In this document: one piece after another, positions 10,544 to 20,267 of the stretch
How positions within the stretch are numbered: position 1 is the stretch's first letter
Layout of the letters: every line of letters begins with the position of its first letter
Assembly (NCBI RefSeq): GCF_008119665.1
Contig: NZ_CP043046.1
Coordinates: 1,364,001 to 1,428,000, forward strand
Length of the DNA: 64,000 nucleotides
Origin: Pigmentiphaga aceris
GTDB lineage: Bacteria > Pseudomonadota > Gammaproteobacteria > Burkholderiales > Burkholderiaceae_B
Reading direction: 5' to 3'
Position numbers and translations under genes: made by a program
Notes under the pieces: model-generated
Seen by the model: only the letters and a program-made list of their open reading frames with translations
What the model was told of the DNA's origin: nothing
The model's database searches: none

Positions 10544-11662
10544 ATGAAACTGTCCCGTCGACTGACCCCGATCGCCTTCGCGCTGGGTGCCGCGATGCTT
10601 GCTGCTGGCGCACAGGCCCAGACCATCAAGATCGCGATTGCAGGCCCGATGACCGGTGCGGTCACGCAATACGGCGACATGATCAAGGCCGGCGCGATGA
10701 CCGCGATCGAGCAGATCAATGCTGCCGGTGGTGTCAACGGTCAAAAGCTCGAAGCCGTGGTGTTCGACGACGCCTGCGAACCCAAGCAAGCCGTGGCCGT
10801 TGCCAACCGCATCGTCAGCGACAAGATCAAGTTCGTGCTGGGCCACGTGTGCTCGGGTTCGACGATCCCCGCTTCCGACATCTATGAAAACGAAGGCGTG
10901 GTGATGGTCACCCCGTCGGCCACGTCGCCGGCCCTGACCGACGGCAAGAAGCGCACCCTGATCTTCCGCACCATCGGTCGCGACGATCAGCAAGGTCCGG
11001 CTGCTGCCAAGTACATCATCGAGAAGGTCAAGCCGAAGAAGGTTGCGGTGCTGCATGACAAGGCCTCGTATGGCCAAGGCATTGCCACCTCAGTGAAGAC
11101 GGCACTCGACGCCGCCAAGATCCCGGTTGCCATCTTCGAAGGCATCAACGCGGGCGACAGCGACTACTCGGCGGTCATCACCAAGCTCAAGTCGCAAGGC
11201 GTGGACTTCGTGTACTTCGGCGGCTATCACCCGGAAATGGGCCTGTTGCTGCGCCAGGCGCGTGAACAAGGCGTGAAGGTCACCTTCATGGGCCCGGAAG
11301 GCGTGGGTAACGCCGACATCACCGCCATTGCCGGCCCGTCGTCCGAAGGCATGCTGGTCACCCTGCCGGCCGACTTCAGCCAGGACCCGGCCAACGCGCC
11401 GGTGGTCAAGGCCTTCCAGGACGCCAAGCGCGAGTTCAACGGTGCCTTCCAGATGACCGCCTACACCGGCGTCAAGGTCATTGCCGACGCCATCGCCGGT
11501 GCCAAGACTGCTGACCCGACCAAGGTCGCTGCCTACATGCACAAGAACAGCTTCCAGACCCCCATCGGCAAGGTCGAATACGACGCCAAGGGTGACCTGA
11601 AGGCCTTCAACTTCGTGGTCTACACCTGGCACAAGGACGCGACGAAGACGGCCGCTCCGTAA
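10544..11662 (+). CDS. livJ: Branched-chain amino acid ABC transporter substrate-binding protein (LivJ/BraC-like)
   Basis: 372-aa periplasmic binding protein. A signal peptide MKLSRRLTPIAFALGAAML..AQAQ is followed by IKIAIAGPMTGAVTQYG and the ligand-site region GHVCSGSTIPASDIY, typical of LivJ/BraC. A GGAGA Shine-Dalgarno (10532-10536) fixes ATG 10544. It captures Leu/Ile/Val (possibly Ala/Thr) for LivHMGF encoded downstream. The strong hairpin after it would leave livJ more abundant than the membrane genes. Confidence 0.92.
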   Translation: MKLSRRLTPIAFALGAAMLAAGAQAQTIKIAIAGPMTGAVTQYGDMIKAGAMTAIEQINAAGGVNGQKLEAVVFDDACEPKQAVAVANRIVSDKIKFVLGHVCSGSTIPASDIYENEGVVMVTPSATSPALTDGKKRTLIFRTIGRDDQQGPAAAKYIIEKVKPKKVAVLHDKASYGQGIATSVKTALDAAKIPVAIFEGINAGDSDYSAVITKLKSQGVDFVYFGGYHPEMGLLLRQAREQGVKVTFMGPEGVGNADITAIAGPSSEGMLVTLPADFSQDPANAPVVKAFQDAKREFNGAFQMTAYTGVKVIADAIAGAKTADPTKVAAYMHKNSFQTPIGKVEYDAKGDLKAFNFVVYTWHKDATKTAAP

Positions 11663-11684
11663 GTCTGCCGGGCCGTGCCCGACT

Positions 11685-11720
11685 CGCCCCGTGATCTGTC
11701 AGCACGGGGCGATTTTTTTT
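11685..11720 (+). terminator. Intrinsic (partial) terminator between livJ and livH
   Basis: Perfect 9-bp stem CGCCCCGTG (11685-11693) / CACGGGGCG (11703-11711) with a 9-nt loop, followed by A and eight T. It lies within the operon, 22 bp after the livJ stop and 31 bp before livH, so it likely acts as a leaky terminator. Confidence 0.85.
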
Positions 11721-11750
11721 GTTTTCACCAGCCAGTACGGGTGGACAGTC

Positions 11751-12677
11751 ATGAATGAATTTCTTCCGCAGTTCACCCAGCAATTGGTGAACGGCTTGAG
11801 CCTCGGGGCGATCTATGCCCTGATCGCCATCGGCTACACGATGGTGTACGGCATTATCGGCATGATCAATTTCGCCCACGGCGAGATCTACATGATCGGT
11901 GCCTACATCGGCCTGGTGACCCTGACCGCCATCGGTGTGCAAAGCGGCTTGCCCTTGCCATTGGTGCTGGGCGGCGCGGTCATCGTTGCGGTGCTGGTCA
12001 CCGGTCTATATGGATACACGGTCGAACGGGTGGCCTACCGGCCATTGCGTGGCGGCCCACGCCTGGTGCCGCTGATCTCGGCGATCGGCATGTCGATCTT
12101 CCTGCAGAACTACGTGCAGATCGGGCAGGGTGCCCGCGACGTATCGGTGCCGCTGATGGTGTCCGGTGCCTTTGAATTCTCGATGGGCGGCGGCTTCAAT
12201 GTCACCGTGCCGTATTCGCGCCTGCTGATCGTGGGCACCACGCTGGTGTTGATGATCGCACTGACCATGTTCATCGGTTATTCGCGCATCGGCCGCGCCT
12301 GCCGCGCGTGTGCGCAAGACATGCGCATGGCCAATCTGCTGGGTATCGATACCAACAAGGTGATCTCGTTCACCTTCATCCTGGGTGCCATGCTGGCAGC
12401 CGTGGGTGGGGTGCTGATCGCGCTGACGGTGGGCAAGCTCAATCCCTTCATCGGTTTCATTGCCGGCATCAAGGCCTTCACTGCCGCCGTGCTTGGCGGC
12501 ATCGGCAGCATTCCCGGCGCGATGCTGGGCGGTGTGCTGCTTGGCCTGGCGGAAACCTTTGCGGCCGGTTATCTGCCGTCTGAGTACAAAGATGTGGTGG
12601 CGTTTGCGCTGCTGGTGTTGATCCTGCTGTTCCGCCCGACCGGGCTGCTCGGCAAACCTGATGTGGAAAAAGTCTGA
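11751..12677 (+). CDS. livH: Branched-chain amino acid ABC permease LivH
   Basis: 308-aa permease beginning [20 protein letters not shown]. LivH hallmarks [19 protein letters not shown] and a C-terminal [25 protein letters not shown] are present, with about eight hydrophobic helices. ATG 11751 is chosen because the family N-terminus begins there; the upstream extension would translate the terminator hairpin. It pairs with LivM, whose start overlaps this stop by one base (TGATG). Confidence 0.92.
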   Translation: MNEFLPQFTQQLVNGLSLGAIYALIAIGYTMVYGIIGMINFAHGEIYMIGAYIGLVTLTAIGVQSGLPLPLVLGGAVIVAVLVTGLYGYTVERVAYRPLRGGPRLVPLISAIGMSIFLQNYVQIGQGARDVSVPLMVSGAFEFSMGGGFNVTVPYSRLLIVGTTLVLMIALTMFIGYSRIGRACRACAQDMRMANLLGIDTNKVISFTFILGAMLAAVGGVLIALTVGKLNPFIGFIAGIKAFTAAVLGGIGSIPGAMLGGVLLGLAETFAAGYLPSEYKDVVAFALLVLILLFRPTGLLGKPDVEKV

Positions 12678-13927
12678 TGGCATCCGCATACCCTCAAGGC
12701 TTCGCCTCTCAATTGAAGTACGCCGGCATTGCCGCTGTACTGACCGCCATTCTGGTTACCCCGATCTTCGGCCTGCATCTGCTGCGGGTGGGATATCGGA
12801 TCGAACTTCAGGCCGACTGGACACCGGTGCTGCTTGCCGCGCTGGCCGTGTTCGTGTTCCAGATGCTCAAGCCCTTGCTGGCCAAGCAGGTCAAGGCAGT
12901 GCCCTGGCCCAGCCTGCCCAAGATCCAGCCCGACCAGCAACGCCACGCAACCCTGGCGCTGCTGGTATTGGCGCTGGTCTGGCCCTTCATCGGTTCGCGC
13001 GGCGCCGTCGACATCGCCACCCTGGCGCTCATCTACGTGGTGCTTGGCCTGGGCCTGAACATCGTGGTGGGTTTTGCTGGCCTGCTCGACCTGGGCTATG
13101 TCGGTTTCTATGCCGTGGGTGGCTACACCTACGCCTTGCTCAACAGCTATTTCGGCCTGAGCTTCTGGGTGTGTCTGCCGATCGCAGGCGGCATGGCAGC
13201 GCTGTTCGGGTTCCTGCTGGGCTTCCCGGTCTTGCGATTGCGCGGTGATTATCTGGCGATCGTCACGCTGGGTTTCGGGGAAATCATTCGCCTGCTGCTG
13301 AACAACATGACCACCATTACCGGTGGTCCGGACGGCGTGTCGGGCATTCCGAAGCCGTCGGTGTTCGGGATCGAAATGGCTCGCAGCGCCAGCACGGAAG
13401 GGGGCACTACCTTCCACGAGTTGCTGGGCATGGACTACGACGGCATGCACATGGTGATTTTCCTGTACATGCTTGCGCTGCTGTTGGCTGGCATTACCTT
13501 GTTCGTGTCGAACCGCTTGGTGCGCATGCCGATCGGCCGTGCATGGGAAGCGCTGCGTGACGACGAGATCGCCTGCCGTTCGCTGGGCCTGAGCCCCACC
13601 AAGGTCAAGCTGTCGGCCTTCACGCTGGGTGCGATGTTCGCTGGATTTGCTGGCAGCTTCTTTGCCGCCCGCCAAGGGCTGGTCAACCCGGAGTCCTTCA
13701 CCTTCATTGAATCGGCGCTGATCCTGGCGATTGTGGTGCTGGGTGGCATGGGCTCGCAGCTGGGCGTCATTCTTGCCGCAATACTGTTGACCGTGCTGCC
13801 GGAACTGGCACGCGGGTTCGCGGAATACCGCATGTTGATCTTCGGTCTGGTGATGGTCTTGATGATGATCTGGCGTCCGCAGGGCTTGATGCCTGCCACC
13901 CGCCCGCACCTGGAGTTGCCGCGATGA
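12677..13927 (+). CDS. livM: Branched-chain amino acid ABC permease LivM
   Basis: 416-aa permease. The N-terminal ~110 residues hold extra hydrophobic helices usual in LivM. The core has [29 protein letters not shown] and the EAA-like segment [19 protein letters not shown], ending [11 protein letters not shown]. It forms the channel with LivH. Overlap by one base with livH and by four (ATGA) with livG indicates a tightly coupled operon. Confidence 0.92.
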   Translation: MASAYPQGFASQLKYAGIAAVLTAILVTPIFGLHLLRVGYRIELQADWTPVLLAALAVFVFQMLKPLLAKQVKAVPWPSLPKIQPDQQRHATLALLVLALVWPFIGSRGAVDIATLALIYVVLGLGLNIVVGFAGLLDLGYVGFYAVGGYTYALLNSYFGLSFWVCLPIAGGMAALFGFLLGFPVLRLRGDYLAIVTLGFGEIIRLLLNNMTTITGGPDGVSGIPKPSVFGIEMARSASTEGGTTFHELLGMDYDGMHMVIFLYMLALLLAGITLFVSNRLVRMPIGRAWEALRDDEIACRSLGLSPTKVKLSAFTLGAMFAGFAGSFFAARQGLVNPESFTFIESALILAIVVLGGMGSQLGVILAAILLTVLPELARGFAEYRMLIFGLVMVLMMIWRPQGLMPATRPHLELPR

Positions 13928-14730
13928 ACGCAACGGTCCACGGAGCCGGCACTTCGGGTGCTACCGGCAAATCCTTGTTGAAAGTCTCTGGCCTGCAGAT
14001 GCGCTTCGGCGGTCTGCTGGCAGTCGACGGGGTGGAATTCGATGTGCGCGAAGGTGAAGTCTTCGCCATCATCGGCCCCAATGGCGCGGGCAAGACCACG
14101 GTGTTCAACTGCGTGGGCGGTTTCTACCAGCCCACCGCAGGCAGCGTGCTGCTGGACGGCAAGGCCATCGATGGCCTGCCCAGCCACATGGTTGCGCGTC
14201 AGGGGCTGGTGCGCACCTTCCAGAACATTCGTCTGTTCAAGTCGCTTACCGCCGTTGAAAACCTGATGGTGGCGCAACACCAGGAAATGAAGTCCGGGCT
14301 GTTGGCGGGCTTGTTCTCCACCCCGGCGTTTCGCAAGTCCGAACACGATGCACTGACTCGCGCTGCGTTCTGGCTGGAACGGGTGGGTCTGCGGGATCTG
14401 GCCAACCGGGAAGCGGGCACGCTTGCCTACGGCCACCAGCGCCGGCTGGAGATTGCGCGCTGCATGATCACGCGCCCGCGTCTGCTGATGCTCGATGAGC
14501 CGGCTGCCGGTCTGAATCCGCAAGAGAAAGTGGAGCTTCAGACGCTGATCGACCAACTGCGCCGTGAACACGGCGTGTCGGTGTTGCTGATCGAACACGA
14601 TATGAATCTGGTGATGGGCATTTCAGACCGAATCCTGGTCATGGAATACGGCAAACCTATCGCCACCGGCGTTCCCGAGGTCGTGCGCAACGACCCACGG
14701 GTCGTCAAGGCCTACCTGGGAGAGGAATGA
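13924..14730 (+). CDS. livG: Branched-chain amino acid ABC ATPase LivG
   Basis: 268-aa ATPase with Walker [11 protein letters not shown]-loop [18 protein letters not shown], signature [11 protein letters not shown] (the LivG-type variant of LSGGQ), Walker B LLMLDEP, D-loop AAGLNP and H-loop LIEHDM. The C-terminal tail [11 protein letters not shown] is typical. It binds the permease pair with LivF. Overlaps livM by 4 bp and livF by 4 bp. Confidence 0.93.
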   Translation: MNATVHGAGTSGATGKSLLKVSGLQMRFGGLLAVDGVEFDVREGEVFAIIGPNGAGKTTVFNCVGGFYQPTAGSVLLDGKAIDGLPSHMVARQGLVRTFQNIRLFKSLTAVENLMVAQHQEMKSGLLAGLFSTPAFRKSEHDALTRAAFWLERVGLRDLANREAGTLAYGHQRRLEIARCMITRPRLLMLDEPAAGLNPQEKVELQTLIDQLRREHGVSVLLIEHDMNLVMGISDRILVMEYGKPIATGVPEVVRNDPRVVKAYLGEE

Positions 14731-15431
14731 TGCTGCGACTCGAACAGGTCCATACGCATTACGGGGCCATCGAAGCGCTGCACGGCGTGTCGGTGGAAGT
14801 GAACAAGGGCGAGATCGTCACCCTGATCGGTGCCAACGGTGCCGGCAAGACGACCTTGCTGACCACGGTCTGCGGCTCGCCGCGTGCGTCCAGCGGCACC
14901 ATCACCTTCGAAGGCGAGGACATCACCCGCGCCCCGACGCATGAAATCATGCGCCGGGGCCTGGCGATCTCACCAGAAGGGCGGCGGGTGTTTCCCGGCC
15001 TGACGGTGGTCGAGAACCTGCAAATGGGCGGATTCTTCGGCAGCCGGGCAGAAGTGGCCGATGGCATTGAGCACGTCTACACCTTGTTCCCGCGTCTGAA
15101 AGACCGTGCGGCGCAGCGGGCGGGCACCATGTCTGGTGGCGAACAGCAGATGCTGGCCATCGGCCGCGCACTGATGAGCCGACCGCGTCTGCTCTTGCTT
15201 GACGAGCCGACGCTGGGCCTGGCTCCCTTGATCATTGCGCAGATTTTCGAGATCATCCGCACGATTCGCGAAGAGGGCGTCACGGTGTTCCTGGTTGAAC
15301 AGAACGCCAACAAGGCGCTGCAGGTTGCCGATCGCGGGTATGTGCTGGAAAACGGCCATGTGGTGCTGGCCGACACCGGTGCCAATCTGCTGGCCAATGC
15401 CAAGGTGCGTGAGGCGTATCTGGGTGGTTGA
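14727..15431 (+). CDS. livF: Branched-chain amino acid ABC ATPase LivF
   Basis: 234-aa ATPase with Walker A GANGAGKTT, signature MSGGEQQMLAIGRAL, Walker B LLLLDEP, D-loop TLGLAP and H-loop LVEQNANKAL. Its normal ending is REAYLGG. Last gene of livJHMGF; it starts within the livG stop (ATGA at 14727-14730). An unpaired-T-tract hairpin lies directly downstream. Confidence 0.93.
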   Translation: MMLRLEQVHTHYGAIEALHGVSVEVNKGEIVTLIGANGAGKTTLLTTVCGSPRASSGTITFEGEDITRAPTHEIMRRGLAISPEGRRVFPGLTVVENLQMGGFFGSRAEVADGIEHVYTLFPRLKDRAAQRAGTMSGGEQQMLAIGRALMSRPRLLLLDEPTLGLAPLIIAQIFEIIRTIREEGVTVFLVEQNANKALQVADRGYVLENGHVVLADTGANLLANAKVREAYLGG

Positions 15432-15434
15432 CAT

Positions 15435-15462
15435 GCTGCTGCGCGGAAAACGCGCAGTCAGC
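15435..15462 (+). other. Hairpin after livF
   Basis: GCTG-CTGCGCG (15435-15445) pairs with CGCGCAG (15451-15457) and, past one bulged T, CAGC (15459-15462); the loop is GAAAA. No T-run follows, so it is more likely a mRNA 3'-end stabiliser or weak (Rho-assisted) terminator than an intrinsic one. Confidence 0.45.
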
Positions 15463-15503
15463 AGGTGCGGGGTTATCAGCAAGTACGGGGTTATCAAGAA
15501 CTG

Positions 15504-16100
15504 ATGTCTGCAGAGTTGTTCACGCTGGCAGGGCCGGCGCGTTATGTCGAAGAAATTCGCAAGAGCCGTTTTTTGACATTGGCTGCGCCGGTCGCGTCTC
15601 CCGACGCTGCACTCGCTTTTTTTGCCAGTGTGTCCGACCCCACCGCGACCCATAATTGCTGGGCCTACCGCATCGGGCAGACCTATCGTTTCAACGACGA
15701 TGGTGAGCCTGGCGGTACGGCTGGCCGACCGATGCTGCAGGCCATCGACGGCCAGCAATGCGATCGGGTGGCCGTGCTGTGCATACGCTGGTACGGCGGC
15801 ATCAACCTGGGCACGGGTGGTTTGGCTCGCGCTTACGGGGGCGGTGCTGCACAGTGCCTGCGATTGGCAGAACGCCTGCCCATCATCGACACCGTGGCGG
15901 CAAGTTTCCATTGCACGTTCAGCGAATGGCCAGTGCTGCGCGCCCGGCTGGCTATGCTGGACGCGGTGTTTCGTGACCCGGTATTCCAATCGGATGGCGT
16001 TGACGTCACGCTGGATATTCCGCGCATTCGTGTCGATGAACTGCGCACCCTGGTGTCGGATCTCAGCCGGGGCAGAGCGGAAGTGATTATCGAGGCGTAA
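15504..16100 (+). CDS. yigZ: YigZ family protein (IMPACT/UPF0029)
   Basis: 198-aa YigZ/IMPACT-family protein, thought to act in translation-associated stress or in binding nucleic acid; exact role uncertain. The IMPACT signature block THNCWAYRIGQ, NDDGEPGGTAGRPML and RWYGGINLGTGGLARAYG is intact. A C-terminal DUF1949-like ferredoxin fold of about 70 residues follows (FSEWPVLRARLAML). ATG 15504 gives the usual N-terminus MSAELFTLAGPARY. A GTG at 15465 in frame would add 13 residues encoded by an imperfect direct repeat. Confidence 0.88.
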   Translation: MSAELFTLAGPARYVEEIRKSRFLTLAAPVASPDAALAFFASVSDPTATHNCWAYRIGQTYRFNDDGEPGGTAGRPMLQAIDGQQCDRVAVLCIRWYGGINLGTGGLARAYGGGAAQCLRLAERLPIIDTVAASFHCTFSEWPVLRARLAMLDAVFRDPVFQSDGVDVTLDIPRIRVDELRTLVSDLSRGRAEVIIEA

Positions 16101-16424
16101 ATACAGGCTGGAATCGCCGGTTGGCGATGCCGTCTTGATAATGCCGCCCCGGGTGTGAGACTGGTATTAACCCTTGGTTTTGGCCGCTGACATCATTTTT
16201 GCCGGGTTGTATTGGTAAAAACCGCATGCAAGCGTGCAACCTGATATCCACAAGACAGTTCGCCGGAAAACTTCACATTGACGGCGTGTCTGCGGGATTT
16301 CAGAATGGCGGATTTCGCAGTCATGTGTTCGTTATTTGGCGGGTATTTCAAGGCCACCGCCGCGCCAGGCCATTTGCCGGCTCTTTGCTTTGCGCATTCC
16401 TGACCAGGACCACGGGCCCTTGCC
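16101..16424. other. Intergenic region yigZ / PAS-GGDEF-EAL gene
   Basis: 324 bp without a convincing gene. It holds a small hairpin ATCGCC-GGTT-GGCGAT (16113-16128) lacking a T-tract. I see no clear -35/-10 pair. Presumably it contains the promoter of the downstream signalling gene. Confidence 0.5.
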
Positions 16425-18515
16425 ATGACACCGCCTCCCAGTTTTTCTGCTTATTCGTCCGAGCTGTCCGAGCTCGTCGCCACGCTTTTCGAGGCGGCGG
16501 TGGACGGAATCCTGGTGTTCGACGAAAAGGGCTTGATCCAGGGCTTGAATCAGCGCGCCTCGCATATCTTCGGCTATGCCTCAGAAGATGTGATTGGCAG
16601 CAGCATCTTGTGCCTGCTGGCGCAGATCGACGCGCCAGATCAGACGGACGACGAGGCTGGTCTGACTGTTGCCAGCACCGGCTTCAACCTGCTGCCTATT
16701 CTGACCAGTCGCAATCTGCACGGTGTCAGACAGGACGGCCGGCAGTTTCCCATGCTGATCACCGTCAGCACCCATGACATGCATGGCGTGCGTTTCCACG
16801 TTGCGGTGTGCCACGATGCTTCCGAAGTGGGGGCCAGCAGTAACGCACCGGGCACATCCCAAGGCGAACCGCGACATGATCTCGTTGCGCGTCGCAACGA
16901 GGTGTTCTGTCGCTTCGGCACAGACTTTCGCCTGAGTTTCGTGAACGATGCTTACTGTCACTTCATGGCAGCAAGCCGCGAGCAATTGATCGGGCAAGAC
17001 GTGTTTCGCGGCATTGGTGCCGACGATCGTGAAAAGATCGTGCTCAATCTGCGTCGCTTGCAAGGCAACGGTGCGCATTCCCGTTACGTGCAGCAGATCA
17101 CGCTGCCCACCGGAGAGCGCCGCTGGCTGGAACGCGAAGACCAACTGATCGAGAACAAGGACGGCGCGATTGTCGAGTACCAGTCATTCGGTGTGGATAT
17201 CACCGAACGCAAGCTGGCCGAAGAGCACGTTCACTACCTGGCCACGCACGACGTACTGACTGGCTGTGCCAACCGCAACCTGCTTGGCGATCGCATGCAG
17301 CAGGCGATCAGCGACGCGAAACGGCATCGTGCCACGGTGGTAGCCTTGTTCATCGACCTGGACGATTTCAAGCTGGTCAATGATCGGCTGGGGCACCGGA
17401 TTGGGGACGACGCGCTGACGGTCATCGCCCAACGCCTGCAGAATTCGCTGCGCGACACCGACACCCTGGCGCGTGTTGGTGGTGACGAGTTCGTGGTGGT
17501 GTCCGAACTCGCTGGCAACGCCGAAAACGCATCCCACATTGCCGACCGTGTGCTGGAAGCCATGGCCGAACCGGTGGAAGCCGGTGGCGAATTGCTGTCG
17601 GTGGGTGCCAGTATCGGCATCAGCATCTATCCCGACGACGCGTCCACGCCAGCCGAATTGCTGCACCACGCCGACATGGCGATGTACCAAGCCAAGAGCC
17701 TGGGCGGCCGTCGCTTCCAGTTCTTCACGCCGGCCATGCAGGAACGCGCCACGTATTCCGTGAATCTGGCGGGGCGGCTGCGACGCGCTATCGACGCACG
17801 GCAGTTCGAGCTGCATTACCAGCCGCTGTTCAATCTGGGTTCCCTGAAAATTACCGGGATCGAGGCCTTGCTGCGCTGGAACGATGGCAGCAATGGGCAG
17901 GTCTTGCCCGAGCATTTCCTGCCTTTTGCCATCGAACATGGGTTGATGGCATCGATTACCCGCTGGGTATTGCGACAGGCCTGCACCGATAACCGCCGCC
18001 TGCTCGACATCGGTCTGCTCGATGTGCCGGTATCGGTCAATATGTGCAGTGTGCTGTTCCAGAACGGTCAGTTCCCGCGCGTGCTGGAGCGTGTGCTGGC
18101 AGACACCGCATTGCCAAGCGGCAACCTGGAACTTGAAATCACGGAATCGATCGTGATGGCGGAAAGTCAAGCGGTTGCGGCCAACCTGCGAGCGGTAAAA
18201 AAAATGGGCGTGCGCTTGTCGCTGGATGATTTCGGCACCGGGCAAAGCTCGCTGGCGCAGCTGCGGCGCGTGGGCTTCGATCGCGTGAAGATCGATGGTT
18301 CCTTCACCCGCACGCTGCCGGAAAGCGGCGATAGCGCGGCGATTTCGGTGGGTATCCTGCGCATGGCTGACGCGATGGGCATGCAGGTGGTTGCCGAAGG
18401 AATCGAGAAGGAAACCCAGCGTAATTTCCTGCGCGAGCATGATTGTGCGATTGGCCAAGGGTATTGGTATGCACGGCCAATGCCCTTTGATCAGTTATTG
18501 CTGGCCTTGAAATAA
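16425..18515 (+). CDS. PAS-PAS-GGDEF-EAL cyclic-di-GMP signalling protein
   Basis: 696-aa cytoplasmic sensor. PAS 1 is at ~15-125 (DGILVFDEKGLIQGLNQRAS) and PAS 2 with PAC at ~160-265 (YQSFGVDITERKLAEE). The GGDEF domain (~275-430) has intact VGGDEF near 350 and an I-site RDTD five residues before it. The EAL domain (~445-690) has EAL near 479, LEITES, DDFGTG, KID, AEGIE and the closing QGYWYARP. Both catalytic motif sets look complete, so it may make or degrade c-di-GMP depending on its PAS input. No transmembrane segment is seen. The start is uncertain within a few codons, since no strong Shine-Dalgarno precedes ATG 16425. Confidence 0.88.
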   Translation: MTPPPSFSAYSSELSELVATLFEAAVDGILVFDEKGLIQGLNQRASHIFGYASEDVIGSSILCLLAQIDAPDQTDDEAGLTVASTGFNLLPILTSRNLHGVRQDGRQFPMLITVSTHDMHGVRFHVAVCHDASEVGASSNAPGTSQGEPRHDLVARRNEVFCRFGTDFRLSFVNDAYCHFMAASREQLIGQDVFRGIGADDREKIVLNLRRLQGNGAHSRYVQQITLPTGERRWLEREDQLIENKDGAIVEYQSFGVDITERKLAEEHVHYLATHDVLTGCANRNLLGDRMQQAISDAKRHRATVVALFIDLDDFKLVNDRLGHRIGDDALTVIAQRLQNSLRDTDTLARVGGDEFVVVSELAGNAENASHIADRVLEAMAEPVEAGGELLSVGASIGISIYPDDASTPAELLHHADMAMYQAKSLGGRRFQFFTPAMQERATYSVNLAGRLRRAIDARQFELHYQPLFNLGSLKITGIEALLRWNDGSNGQVLPEHFLPFAIEHGLMASITRWVLRQACTDNRRLLDIGLLDVPVSVNMCSVLFQNGQFPRVLERVLADTALPSGNLELEITESIVMAESQAVAANLRAVKKMGVRLSLDDFGTGQSSLAQLRRVGFDRVKIDGSFTRTLPESGDSAAISVGILRMADAMGMQVVAEGIEKETQRNFLREHDCAIGQGYWYARPMPFDQLLLALK

Positions 18516-18720
18516 GCAATAAATGTGGGTGTGGTGCAGGGTATCTATTATGTGTGCGCATGGTCTGCGCTTAATGCATAAATAAATATGCTGCTTATTG
18601 TTTTTTGATGGTTTTCGATGTCTTTGTGGGGGCGTTTGCCGACGCACATAATGCAGCTGGAAATCGGACCACAGACAATCGAACAAGCGAAGACGCACGG
18701 CGAAAAACGCAAAAACCATA

Positions 18721-18753
18721 AAAAAATGGCCCGACGAATCGGGCCATTTTTTT
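18721..18753 (-). terminator. Bidirectional intrinsic terminator (csp / GGDEF-EAL gene)
   Basis: A-tract plus ATGGCCCGA (18721-18734), loop CGAA, TCGGGCCAT plus T-tract (18739-18753). The stem is perfect with A/T runs on both flanks, so it can stop the minus-strand csp transcript (about 70 bp past its stop) and the plus-strand transcript of the PAS-GGDEF-EAL gene. The rest of 18516-18821 shows nothing gene-like. Confidence 0.85.
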
Positions 18754-18821
18754 CGCTCAGCTCGGCAGCCTGAGCTGCCGAAACATTCAGGCAGCGCGGC
18801 GAACCGCGCTGGCCCTTGCCC

Positions 18822-19025
18822 TTAGATGGGCTGAATGTTCGAAGCCTGACGACCCTTCGGGCCGTTGGTGACGCTGAAGCTCACTTTCTGGTTTTCTTGC
18901 AGGGTCTTGAAACCCTCAACGCGGATTTCCGAGAAATGCGCGAACAGGTCGTCGCCGCCTGCGTCAGAAGCGATAAAGCCGAAGCCCTTGGCGTCGTTGA
19001 ACCACTTTACGGTACCGGTTTCCAT
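18822..19025 (-). CDS. Cold-shock protein (CspA family)
   Basis: 67-aa single cold-shock domain, an RNA chaperone. [18 protein letters not shown] contains RNP-1 (KGFGFI) and DLFAHF is RNP-2; it ends [10 protein letters not shown]. The length is standard. The start at 19025 is certain from the domain; an upstream in-frame GTG would add a non-homologous leader. A long untranslated leader with a candidate promoter ending ~130 nt upstream fits cold-shock mRNA regulation. Confidence 0.95.
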   Translation of the reverse strand: METGTVKWFNDAKGFGFIASDAGGDDLFAHFSEIRVEGFKTLQENQKVSFSVTNGPKGRQASNIQPI

Positions 19026-19162
19026 ATTTATTCCTAGCCTTAATTGACAAAAGAGCTTTCGCTCGGGCACATGACGATCAAGGAAGGGACAACGTACACG
19101 CGAGTACCGCAAAGAAGCGCCCAATGAACAGCGCCCTCATCACTTGAAAATCTTGCCGATTG

Positions 19163-19192
19163 TTTTTACTTGAAATTCGCGTATATCGTCAA
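19163..19192 (-). promoter_or_regulatory. Candidate csp promoter with long 5' leader
   Basis: On the minus strand TTGACG (19187-19192) and TAAAAA (19163-19168) are 18 bp apart. Transcription from about 19155 would give a ~130-nt leader before the csp ATG, the size known for CspA-type mRNAs. The -10 is weak. The remainder of the 386-bp gap (19026-19411) carries a TACAAT (19382-19387) that could be the -10 of rlmJ. Confidence 0.35.
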
Positions 19193-19411
19193 GCGGAGAT
19201 AGTCGCGATTTGATCTAGGTCAGGGTTTGCGCCAGTCATTTATCAAGACCAGCTGAATACGCTGCAGATTCAAGCATCCATTCAACATTTGCCTGGTCGG
19301 AATTCAACATTTGTCGGGCGTGGCAAGCAGGCACAGATCACCCGATGTGCGGCCGTTTTCGGCATCGGACGCCGGGATGACTACAATCACGCCACTCTTT
19401 CAAGGCTTTCC

Positions 19412-20266
19412 ATGTTCAGTTATCGACACGCGTTCCACGCCGGCAACCACGCCGACGTGCTCAAGCACCTCATCCTCATCCAGCTGCTGAAGTACCTCGG
19501 GCAGAAGGACACGCCCTATTGGTACATCGACACCCATTCGGGCGCGGGTGTCTACGCCCTGGAAGGCGAGTGGGCCGGCAAGAACGCCGAGCACGAAGGT
19601 GGCATTGCCCGTCTCTGGGAGCGTGACGATCTGCCGCCGGCGGTGGCCGACTATGTAGAAGAAGTGGCCGCCTGGAATGAAGACGGTGCGCTGCGCCACT
19701 ATCCGGGCTCGCCGTTCATTGCCGGGCCGATGCTGCGCGATCGCGACTGCATGCGCCTGTTCGAAGCGCATCCGACCGAGATCACGGTCCTGCAGGACAA
19801 CGTGCGCACGCTGGGCCGTCATGTGCAGCGCAAGACCATGTTCTACGACCGTGACGGTTTCTCCGGTCTGAAGGGCTTGCTGCCGCCGCCGACGCGTCGC
19901 GGCCTGGTGCTGATCGATCCGTCGTACGAAGACAAGCGTGACTACACCTATGTGATGCACACGCTGCAAGAAGGCCTGGAGCGCTTTGCCACCGGGATGT
20001 ATGCCGTCTGGTATCCGCAGGTGGCGCGCCGCGAAGCACAGCAACTGCCCGAAAAACTGATGCGCATCGACGCCAAGTGGCTGCACGTGAGCCTGACCGT
20101 GCGCCAACCGTCGGGCATCGGCCTGGGTCTCAATGGCAGCGGCATGTTCATCATCAACCCGCCCTGGACGCTGGCCGCGACCCTGAAGTCGGTCATGCCG
20201 TGGCTGGTCGAGGCCCTGGGTGAAGACGAAGGCGCGACCTTCACGCTTGATACGCACGGAGTCTGA
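19412..20266 (+). CDS. rlmJ: 23S rRNA (adenine2030-N6)-methyltransferase RlmJ
   Basis: 284-aa SAM-dependent methyltransferase that modifies A2030 of 23S rRNA. The family N-terminus MFSYRHAFHAGNHADVLKH fixes ATG 19412. THSGAGVY is a SAM-site segment, and the catalytic DPPY-type tetrad appears as DPSY in LIDPSYEDKRDY (~169-172). The C-terminal NPPW is also typical. One base separates it from the next gene, so the two rRNA-modification genes are co-transcribed. Confidence 0.92.
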   Translation: MFSYRHAFHAGNHADVLKHLILIQLLKYLGQKDTPYWYIDTHSGAGVYALEGEWAGKNAEHEGGIARLWERDDLPPAVADYVEEVAAWNEDGALRHYPGSPFIAGPMLRDRDCMRLFEAHPTEITVLQDNVRTLGRHVQRKTMFYDRDGFSGLKGLLPPPTRRGLVLIDPSYEDKRDYTYVMHTLQEGLERFATGMYAVWYPQVARREAQQLPEKLMRIDAKWLHVSLTVRQPSGIGLGLNGSGMFIINPPWTLAATLKSVMPWLVEALGEDEGATFTLDTHGV

Positions 20267-20267
20267 G

